64,000 nt of DNA from Proteiniphilum sp. (GTDB lineage Bacteria > Bacteroidota > Bacteroidia > Bacteroidales > Dysgonomonadaceae): NCBI GenBank assembly GCA_018433945.1, contig JAHDQF010000022.1, forward strand, positions 38,156 through 102,155, in the 5' to 3' direction. Shown here one piece after another: positions 34,624 to 41,382 of this stretch. The position numbers and the translations under genes are program-made. Below the pieces are notes generated by a model that was given only the letters and a program-made list of their open reading frames with translations, was not told the origin of the DNA and ran no database searches. The number at the start of each line of letters is the position of its first letter. The first letter of the stretch is position 1.

Positions 34624-37600
34624 TTTCTCCCATGTTTCCAAAATATTTTTCACCAGCCTGTTCCGGTTCTCCTGACCTTTGATGGCCTCAATGGGAAAGC
34701 CCAGGATGCAGCTGTTGTACTTCTCTCCCTGATAGAGGACGCCGGCACTCAGGTTGTTCTCCGTATAGCGGAAGATGGTGAAAGCCTTCTCATCGGCAGG
34801 CTCTATGGCATCGGGATGCTCCACCACGTAGCTTTCGCTGTTCAGTTCATTGTAGTAGCTGTATTTACCCTGAATGGCGGGAAAAGGAGAGGGTACGGCT
34901 TTAATTTGACCGGTAACGGCACCGTTGTTGTTGCGCCATTTATATTTCAGTGTCTCCTGCGCCCACTCCCGGTCCTCTTTTACAGCGTAGCGGTTGTCCC
35001 ATAGGTCGGTACCGACAAACGCACCGCTGACGATGATGTTGCCACCGTTGTAGCAAAAGGTTGTAATCGCCTCCTGCTCTTTTTGGGTAAATGTCTTGAA
35101 GCGGGGCGGTTTTGCTCCCCTGGCTACGCTCCATTCCCGTTGTTTGCCCAGGATCCAGTCAACAGTCTGATAATCGGACAGGTTCACCAGTCCACTCTCC
35201 ACGGCCGATGCTGCGCAGGAGACAAATGAGTAGCCTGTTTCCGCAAAAGCCTGCCCATGTGCCATGGGATAGTCAAAGCTGTTTCCGGCAATCCGCATTG
35301 TCTCATAATTGGCGTTGCTGTCGCCAAATCCCGAAGCGTCATCGTCCATCCAGGGGATGAGGCGTCTAAATTCGTTTTGTTGACCGATAAAATGATGATC
35401 GGCGATGTAAGGCACGCCATTATCGACACTTCCCAAGAATCCGGCGATGCTGTCATCAGAGGCAGTGAAACTAAATGGAGCGGAAACCCTGGTGAATCCG
35501 TTCACGATCAACACTTCTCCCTTTTGGTCTGATTTCCTGCAGAGCGAGAGGGTCTCTGAGGGAAAGCTTTTCCCCCCTTCGTTCATGGCCTCTACCCGGA
35601 AGCTGTAAAGGCTGTCTTTTTGAATTTTTGATTTAAAGCTGTTGTGTTCCACCCTCACGCCATTATCGAAACCGCCCCCGTTGATGCGGGTGTAGACAAT
35701 ATATTGTGTGGGAGCAGCAGAGGGTTCCGAGGGATCGGGCACTGGCTGCCACGAGAGCAGTGCTTCCGTCTCACCGGTGAAACGTGCGGAGAAGTCCTTC
35801 ACCGGCAATGGTTGCACCACATAAGGTCGGTTATATTGGGTGGCAAGAAACTTGAGCATCCCTTTGTAAACGGAACGGCTTACCGTGAAGCGGAAAGTGG
35901 GATCCAGGCCGTAGCGCATGTCGGCGAAGTTCTGGTGGGAGAGCAGCTCCAGCAGCATGGTAGGTACGTTGGGCATCCGCGCTTCGGCATAGGAGCGGTT
36001 CCAGAGTTGGCGGCGTGTCCATTCCGGTTCAAATTGGCGACGAATGTCGCTGACCACCTCCTCCATGACCAGTTCGGAGAGGTCACGCGACGCCCATCTC
36101 GATTTTCCGCTCTCGAAGCGCTGTTTGTTGAAATGGGTCATGTAGATGCCGAGCGTGCCGACGATGGTATCGCCCCAGAAAGTTCCCGCGTCGGAGTGGA
36201 ATGCAAAGGCCATATCCAGTGGAATATTGAGTCCCTTCTCCCTGGGTAGTGCTGAAGATCCTCCCGCCAGCCAGTTGACCCATGCGCCGCGGGAAGCGTA
36301 GTCGTCGGTATAATCGTTTTTACCCTCAGTGCGGATGTAAACCGAATCGGGCACCCCTGCCCACTGCATCCAGTAGCGGGCACCTTCGGTGTAGCGGGGG
36401 TAACCGCTTATTTCGGGGGCGTAGTTTATTTTCGTCGCAAGCGTCTCTTGCTGTACCAGGCTGTCGGAACTTTTCACGTTCTCCTTCTCAAAGCCCTTTG
36501 GGTGGGGCATCCGGGCGATATTTCCCATACCGCCGCCGATTTTTACTGCATCGGCGGTGACAATTTTTCCGCGACGTTGACTTTTGTTGGAGAGGGTGAT
36601 TTTATGGGAAGTTCCCTCCTCAAAATCGAAATAGCCGAGAAAGATCCAGGTGCCGCCCCCCATCTGCTGGTTGACCCTGAAATCGGTTTTGCCACCGGCA
36701 TGATACACGGTGTAGTGTGCGTCGTCGCTGCTGTTCTTCAGGGTCTGGTAGGAGACATAGATCCCATATTTTCCTTTTTCAGGAATATCAGGGTACCATT
36801 CGGCGAAGCTCTCCCGGTCGCGGGTGACGGTTTTGACCTGTCGCGTCGTACCCATCCGGAAAGGATTTTCACCGTCGAGGTAAACCTCTTTTGGGTGGGC
36901 AAAGCCAGGATACGGGGATGTTCTCCATTGCTCTTTTCCGTTTTCCTCCCTGTAGTCAGACCTATCATCGTTGTCAACAATCACCTCCCGCCTGTTGTAA
37001 TCCCTTTCCCGGGGCAGCAACACGTTGGCACCGGCATTCTCCAGCATCGGTACCAGGAAGGGCACCACATAACTCTGTGTGTACAGGTCTTCCACCGTCT
37101 GAAAAAGACGGGCGCGCTGCCATTCCCACCGTCCCAGTTTCTGTTCGTAGTACCATCCATGGCTCTGCCAGAGGGCGATGTGATTGTTTTGCAGTCCTTC
37201 GCTGAAATTTCCGGCGGGAGACGATAAATTGGCGACCAGCGGGGTTTTCACCTTGTGGGCAATCACCCGGTTTTTATCCTTTTGCGTTGTGCGGAAATAA
37301 TTGGGGATCAGGTGACTGATTTCCACGCCGTCGGAGATGACGCTGATCCGGTATTTTTTTTGTGTGACGGGAAGGTGATACCGAACGCTGTCGTAGATTT
37401 GAAATACGGTGTTTTCCCGCATCGGGAGGTACGACAGTGAAAGATTGGTATAAAATTCGATACTCTTTTTCCGTTCATTCAGTGCGATGCTGTCCACTTT
37501 CACCTTACCGGGACGGAGCAGGACCTCCTGATAGATGTTGGTCAATGATTCGTTGAGTTTAAATTTCAGAGAATCCTCTTGAAGATCTTGGGAAAAAGAT

Positions 37601-37629
37601 GGATAGGAGGCAGTCAAAATGATTGCCAT
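34621..37629 (-). CDS. exported N-acetylmuramoyl-L-alanine amidase-like protein with golvesin and FnIII domains
   Basis: This is a 1002-residue protein as read. Parts of an Amidase_3-like fold are split: ALWQSHGWYYEQKLGRWEWQ (His near residue 155) and FLVPMLENAGANVLLPRERD, then after an insertion DMAFAFHSDAG (second His) and LLELLSHQNFADMRYGLDPTF. The insertion (~230-370) looks like a golvesin C-terminal beta-domain. An FnIII domain (~610-700) and a ThuA/GATase-like C-terminal part follow. The first codons give a signal peptide lacking its basic start. ATG 37648 would supply one but is separated by a T11 run that is out of frame. Some databases call relatives xanthan lyase. Confidence 0.75.
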   Translation of the reverse strand: MAIILTASYPSFSQDLQEDSLKFKLNESLTNIYQEVLLRPGKVKVDSIALNERKKSIEFYTNLSLSYLPMRENTVFQIYDSVRYHLPVTQKKYRISVISDGVEISHLIPNYFRTTQKDKNRVIAHKVKTPLVANLSSPAGNFSEGLQNNHIALWQSHGWYYEQKLGRWEWQRARLFQTVEDLYTQSYVVPFLVPMLENAGANVLLPRERDYNRREVIVDNDDRSDYREENGKEQWRTSPYPGFAHPKEVYLDGENPFRMGTTRQVKTVTRDRESFAEWYPDIPEKGKYGIYVSYQTLKNSSDDAHYTVYHAGGKTDFRVNQQMGGGTWIFLGYFDFEEGTSHKITLSNKSQRRGKIVTADAVKIGGGMGNIARMPHPKGFEKENVKSSDSLVQQETLATKINYAPEISGYPRYTEGARYWMQWAGVPDSVYIRTEGKNDYTDDYASRGAWVNWLAGGSSALPREKGLNIPLDMAFAFHSDAGTFWGDTIVGTLGIYMTHFNKQRFESGKSRWASRDLSELVMEEVVSDIRRQFEPEWTRRQLWNRSYAEARMPNVPTMLLELLSHQNFADMRYGLDPTFRFTVSRSVYKGMLKFLATQYNRPYVVQPLPVKDFSARFTGETEALLSWQPVPDPSEPSAAPTQYIVYTRINGGGFDNGVRVEHNSFKSKIQKDSLYSFRVEAMNEGGKSFPSETLSLCRKSDQKGEVLIVNGFTRVSAPFSFTASDDSIAGFLGSVDNGVPYIADHHFIGQQNEFRRLIPWMDDDASGFGDSNANYETMRIAGNSFDYPMAHGQAFAETGYSFVSCAASAVESGLVNLSDYQTVDWILGKQREWSVARGAKPPRFKTFTQKEQEAITTFCYNGGNIIVSGAFVGTDLWDNRYAVKEDREWAQETLKYKWRNNNGAVTGQIKAVPSPFPAIQGKYSYYNELNSESYVVEHPDAIEPADEKAFTIFRYTENNLSAGVLYQGEKYNSCILGFPIEAIKGQENRNRLVKNILETWEK

Positions 37630-37640
37630 AAAAAAAAAAA
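37630..37640. repeat. A11/T11 homopolymer at the amidase 5' end
   Basis: Eleven A on the plus strand (T on the coding strand) lie between ATG 37648 and ATG 37629. With ten or thirteen T the two would be in one frame and encode MKNFFFMAIILTASYPSFS, an excellent signal peptide. Confidence 0.85.
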
Positions 37641-37681
37641 TTCTTCATTAGATGCTCGCTTTAAATTTTTTCCAATTTTCA

Positions 37682-37689
37682 CAAAATTA
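37682..37689 (-). promoter_or_regulatory. -7 element of the amidase gene (TAATTTTG)
   Basis: The plus strand reads CAAAATTA, a minus-strand -7 match 34 bases before ATG 37648. Confidence 0.55.
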
Positions 37690-37797
37690 GGAAAAATGAT
37701 TGGATAACTCCAATCTTTCCATAGTACTTTGCAAAAATGCCATATTATTAAAATTCCTTTTTAAAAGGGTTGTATAAAAGTTGTATTTTCTTTTCTG

Positions 37798-37947
37798 CTA
37801 CACCGGATTTGCCAACTGTGTCTGTTTTTCTTCGTCGAACCCTATTTTACGTGCATAGGCAAAAAGCTCTTGATAATAGGCATGATAAAAGTCTGCGAAA
37901 GATTTTTCATCACCTGCTAAGAATCTTTTCCATGCCTCTTCGCCCAT
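37798..37947 (-). pseudogene. N-terminal remnant of an ECF sigma factor
   Basis: This 49-codon frame starts MGEEAWKRFLAGDEKSFADF and continues with YHAYYQELFAYARKIGFDEE before a TAG. It matches the start of sigma region 2 of Bacteroidetes ECF sigma factors. The rest of region 2 and all of region 4 are absent on either side. It begins 11 bases past the folA stop. It is a decayed gene fragment in the 308-base gap between folA and the amidase gene; the remainder of the gap shows only the promoter at 37682. Confidence 0.65.
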
Positions 37948-37957
37948 TGCTGAATGA

Positions 37958-38467
37958 CTATTTTTTCGTGTAGGTTAAAAAAGAATATGCATAGGGGTGT
38001 TTCTCGTCGGCCTCATGCGGCTCTTTTTCAATTAGTTTCCATTCTGAGGTATTGATTCCCGGGAAGAAGGTATCCGCATCGCTGAATGTGTGATGGATGC
38101 GGGTGATATAGAGCTGATCTGCCAGGGAGAGGGTAGTGCGGTACAACATTCCCCCTCCGATCACGAAAATCTTTTCACCTTCTTTGTAGTGAGTGAGTGC
38201 TTCTTCTACCGACCGGACGACGATGCAGCCGGGATAATTCTCCGCATGATCGGAGGTTATCACGATGTTGGTGCGGTTGGGCAATGCCCCCTTCGGCAAT
38301 GATTCATAGGTCTTCCGGCCCATGATCACGGTGTGTCCCGTGGTGATCTGTTTAAAGCGCTTCAGATCGTTGGGCAGATGACAAAGCAGGTCGCCTCCGC
38401 GTCCGATGGCATTCTGCTCATCAAGCGCAACGATGAGCGCAATATGGGTGCTGTGCGCTTCTCTCAT
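37958..38467 (-). CDS. folA: dihydrofolate reductase
   Basis: This 169-residue NADPH-dependent enzyme regenerates tetrahydrofolate. It shows [27 protein letters not shown] near the N-terminus (read as [15 protein letters not shown] then [13 protein letters not shown]), the NADPH segment [12 protein letters not shown], and ERIFVIGG-like [11 protein letters not shown]. The start ATG overlaps the thyA stop as ATGA, so translation is coupled with thyA. The pairing is logical, since ThyA produces dihydrofolate. Confidence 0.96.
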   Translation of the reverse strand: MREAHSTHIALIVALDEQNAIGRGGDLLCHLPNDLKRFKQITTGHTVIMGRKTYESLPKGALPNRTNIVITSDHAENYPGCIVVRSVEEALTHYKEGEKIFVIGGGMLYRTTLSLADQLYITRIHHTFSDADTFFPGINTSEWKLIEKEPHEADEKHPYAYSFLTYTKK

Positions 38468-39258
38468 ATCGATACAGCTCCTTTGATATGTGGATGGGGA
38501 TCATAGCCGATCAGTTCGAAATCCTCGTAGCGGAATCCGAAGATATCCTTCACATCGGGGTTGATCTTCATCTCAGGCAAGGGGCGTGGCTCGCGTGAGA
38601 GTTGCAGTTTCACCTGCTCCAGATGGTTCAGGTAGATATGTGCGTCGCCGAAGGTGTGCACGAAATCGCCCTCCTGCAGACCTGTCACCTGGGCCATCAT
38701 TTTCAGTAGCAAGGCATAGGAAGCGATATTGAAAGGCACACCCAGGAAAATATCGGCGCTGCGTTGGTAGAGCTGCAGGCTCAGCTTCCCGCTGGCCACA
38801 TAAAACTGAAAAAAAGCATGACAGGGTGGGAGGTTCATATTGGGAATATCGGCCACATTCCACGAGCTGACGATGATGCGGCGTGAATCGGGATTCGTTT
38901 TGAGGGTGTTGACCACCTGAGATATCTGGTCGATATGCCCCCCGTTGTAGTCGGGCCATGAGCGCCACTGATAACCATAAATATGTCCGAGATCTCCCTC
39001 TTCGTCCGCCCATTCGTCCCATATCCTTACGCCATTGTCGTTCAAATATTTAATATTTGTATCTCCTTTCAGAAACCAGAGCAGTTCGTGTATGATCGAT
39101 TTCAGATGGAGTTTTTTGGTGGTGAGCACGGGAAAGCCGTCACTCATCCTATACCGGCTCTGGTGGCCGAAAATGCTGATTGTTCCCGTTCCGGTGCGAT
39201 CCTCTTTTTGCACCCCCTCATCGAGCACCCGTTGCAATAAATCGAGATATTGTTTCAT
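38464..39258 (-). CDS. thyA: thymidylate synthase
   Basis: This 264-residue enzyme methylates dUMP to dTMP using methylene-tetrahydrofolate. The length equals E. coli ThyA, and the catalytic Cys146 is in [11 protein letters not shown]. It also has [28 protein letters not shown] and the C-terminal AVSI-like end GAVSI. It is first gene of a thyA-folA operon. Its leader (from the -7 element at 39352-39359) contains heptad array B. Confidence 0.98.
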   Translation of the reverse strand: MKQYLDLLQRVLDEGVQKEDRTGTGTISIFGHQSRYRMSDGFPVLTTKKLHLKSIIHELLWFLKGDTNIKYLNDNGVRIWDEWADEEGDLGHIYGYQWRSWPDYNGGHIDQISQVVNTLKTNPDSRRIIVSSWNVADIPNMNLPPCHAFFQFYVASGKLSLQLYQRSADIFLGVPFNIASYALLLKMMAQVTGLQEGDFVHTFGDAHIYLNHLEQVKLQLSREPRPLPEMKINPDVKDIFGFRYEDFELIGYDPHPHIKGAVSI

Positions 39259-39271
39259 GATTTTTTATTTT

Positions 39272-39337
39272 AGCTATAAGCTATAAGCTATAAGCTATAA
39301 GCTATAAGCTGTAAGCAATAAGCCATAAACCATAAGC
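39272..39337. repeat. heptad array B in the thyA leader
   Basis: About ten tandem 7-base units on the plus strand: TAAGCTA four times nearly perfect, then TAAGCTG, TAAGCAA, TAAGCCA, TAAACCA, TAAGCAT. It lies between the thyA start (39258) and the minus-strand -7 element (39352-39359), so it should be transcribed as leader RNA. Confidence 0.85.
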
Positions 39338-39351
39338 ATTCAGTTATCAGA

Positions 39352-39359
39352 CAAAAATA
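39352..39359 (-). promoter_or_regulatory. -7 element of thyA-folA (TATTTTTG)
   Basis: The plus strand reads CAAAAATA, a minus-strand -7 match. The predicted transcript starts upstream of heptad array B. Confidence 0.55.
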
Positions 39360-39531
39360 ACGTTTTTTTTGCTCAGGACAAGTGAATATTGAAAACTATA
39401 AGAAAATGGATGCACGAAGCAGGCTTTTCTACCCTTAGTGTTAAAACTTTTCTTCCTTTTTATTGTTTTATTGAAATAAAAGTTTTTTTACGTCAGAAAG
39501 GCAAGGATATAAACTTCAAAAAAATAAAAGT

Positions 39532-40008
39532 ATGAAAAAGAAATTTTTTTTATTCAGTCTCTCTACACTATTGGTACTCTTTCTCGGATACGGATGCTCT
39601 GATGATGATTTCTTATCAGATCGTGAAATACAGGAAATGATTGATAATTCACTGAATGGTCAATGGCAGATTATCCCAATCGATATAGCGGGTTCTGATT
39701 GGCAATGGTTTGAAAACGATTATGAAGGATATTACTTGGCAACAGTGGATCTTCCCGAATTAACCGATTATATTTTTGACGACGGAGCAGCGCACGCTTA
39801 TTATTATTTTGATGAAAATAGAAAAACAGCATTGCCCTATGTTAAGACCACAATAGCGGATAATGGAATTCCATTTACAGAAACATATAGTTGTGATTTT
39901 GAATTGGGAAATCCGTCAACTGTCACATTTTACCTGGAAGCTTCAGATGGAGGAAAATATGATGGTAATCCTCCTGCAGCGAAATTTACGGTTTTATTAA
40001 TTTACTAA
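39532..40008 (+). CDS. putative lipoprotein of unknown function
   Basis: This 158-residue protein has a lipoprotein signal (FLFSLSTLLVLFLGYG then Cys22). The mature part is acidic and beta-rich with many Tyr and Asp residues (NDYEGYYLATVDLPELTDYI, AHAYYYFDENRKTALPY) and ends in a strand AKFTVLLIY. No known family is recognised. The base composition is clearly more A+T-rich than the neighbours, which suggests recent acquisition. It ends one base before the folC stop on the other strand. Confidence 0.7.
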   Translation: MKKKFFLFSLSTLLVLFLGYGCSDDDFLSDREIQEMIDNSLNGQWQIIPIDIAGSDWQWFENDYEGYYLATVDLPELTDYIFDDGAAHAYYYFDENRKTALPYVKTTIADNGIPFTETYSCDFELGNPSTVTFYLEASDGGKYDGNPPAAKFTVLLIY

Positions 40009-41295
40009 TCAGATAAATAACGGCAGCGCATCTGCCACCACGAAGGAACTGCCGCCGATGAAGATGCAATCATTTTCATCGGCGTTTTTTATGGCTTCCG
40101 CCACAGCTTCCGCCACGCTCCCGAAAGATTCTCCATGTAGTCCATGAAAGGCTGCCTGCTCCTGAAGCAAATGCTCATCCAGTGCCCGTTCCACCGATGC
40201 ACGGGTAAAGTAATACCGACACGCTTTGGGCAGCAGGGACAACACACTTTCTGTATCTTTGTCGTTCGCCATTCCAAACACCAGATGAAGCCGGTTGTAT
40301 TGCTCTGCCTTCAGTTGTTCCATCACATCGTGCAGCCCATGTGCGTTGTGTGCGATGTCGCAGATGATCCTGGGTCTCTCCTGCAACAGTTGCCAGCGTC
40401 CCTGCAGGCCGGTTAGGGAGATTACCTGCGAGAATCCCTGGTATACCGCATTGTGTGGAATCGTAAATCCCTGTTCCATCAGTAACCTTGTTGCAGTGAG
40501 CACGGTACGTGTATTCTTTTTCTGTGCGAATCCACCCAGTTCGCCAATTATTACTGGGTATTCGCGGGTATGATAAATCCATTTGGAACCCTTTCTCACC
40601 GCGGAAAGATCGTTGACTTCCTCCTCCGCAAAACGGATGGGTGCATTCAAGGCCGCAGCCTTGTTGCGAAACAGCTGCTCCACCTCCTTCTCACCTTTCT
40701 CACCAATCACCACCGGTACTCCCGGCTTGATGATGCCTGCCTTTTCTACCGCAATTTGTGGGAGGGTGTCACCCAGAAACTTCATATGATCGAAGCCGAT
40801 GTTGGTGATGATGCTCAATACCGGAGTAATGATGTTGGTGCTGTCGAGCCGCCCCCCCAGGCCTACTTCAATCACGGCCACATCTACCTCCTGTTCGGCA
40901 AACCAGAGAAAAGCCATCTCCATGGTCAGCTCAAAGAAGGAGGGCATGACCGGCTCAAACTGATCTTTGTATTTTTCCACAAAGTCCACCACAAAATCTT
41001 TCTCAATCATTGCACCGTTCACGCGTATTCGCTCGCGGAAGTCGATCAGATGAGGTGAGGTGTAGAGGCCTGTTTTGTAACCAGCAGTCTGCAGAATGGC
41101 TGCCAGCAGGTGAGAGGTGGATCCCTTGCCGTTTGTGCCGGCCACATGGATGGTCCCATAGTGCCGGTGGGGGTGTCCGAAGATACGGTCGAGGGCCAGG
41201 CTGTTGCTCAGTCCCACCTTGTAAGCGCGCTCCCCGATGCGTTGGTATTCCGGCATCTGGCTGTAGAGATAATCGAGTGTCTCTTCGTAATTCAT
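40009..41295 (-). CDS. folC: bifunctional folylpolyglutamate/dihydrofolate synthase
   Basis: This 428-residue Mur-ligase-fold enzyme adds glutamate to folates. The ATP loop HVAGTNGKGSTSHLLAAIL is at ~50-68, followed by LYTSPHLIDFRERIRVNG, VGLGGRLDSTNI and ICDIAHNAHG. Convergent with the lipoprotein gene, its stop abuts that stop. It has its own promoter, whose -7 element is also the T-run of the upstream gene's terminator. Confidence 0.95.
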   Translation of the reverse strand: MNYEETLDYLYSQMPEYQRIGERAYKVGLSNSLALDRIFGHPHRHYGTIHVAGTNGKGSTSHLLAAILQTAGYKTGLYTSPHLIDFRERIRVNGAMIEKDFVVDFVEKYKDQFEPVMPSFFELTMEMAFLWFAEQEVDVAVIEVGLGGRLDSTNIITPVLSIITNIGFDHMKFLGDTLPQIAVEKAGIIKPGVPVVIGEKGEKEVEQLFRNKAAALNAPIRFAEEEVNDLSAVRKGSKWIYHTREYPVIIGELGGFAQKKNTRTVLTATRLLMEQGFTIPHNAVYQGFSQVISLTGLQGRWQLLQERPRIICDIAHNAHGLHDVMEQLKAEQYNRLHLVFGMANDKDTESVLSLLPKACRYYFTRASVERALDEHLLQEQAAFHGLHGESFGSVAEAVAEAIKNADENDCIFIGGSSFVVADALPLFI

Positions 41296-41324
41296 AAGTG
41301 ATGCGATGATATGTTTGGTGGGTA

Positions 41325-41332
41325 CAAAAATA
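41325..41332 (-). promoter_or_regulatory. -7 element of folC (TATTTTTG), overlapping a terminator tail
   Basis: The plus strand reads CAAAAATA. On the minus strand TATTTTTG directly follows the hairpin at 41332-41358 and lies 30 bases before the folC ATG. Confidence 0.6.
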
Positions 41333-41358
41333 AGCGTTTCGGAGTTACCGAAACGCTT
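41332..41358 (-). terminator. rho-independent terminator of the purE-DPP III operon
   Basis: An 11-bp perfect stem (AAGCGTTTCGG with CCGAAACGCTT) and a 5-base loop are followed on the minus strand by ATTTTTG. It lies 24 bases past the stop at 41383. Confidence 0.85.
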
Positions 41359-41382
41359 GTTTGAAAAAGATTTGCATGAAGT

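Noticed and set aside
34621-37629. Xanthan lyase
   Set aside because: A common label for relatives, but no polysaccharide-lyase motif is visible. The His-containing amidase-like blocks and the murein context fit better.
39272-39337. Heptad arrays as CRISPR or as coding repeats
   Set aside because: Units are 7 bases with no spacers, and several arrays contain in-frame stops on the likely gene strand. They are tandem intergenic repeats.
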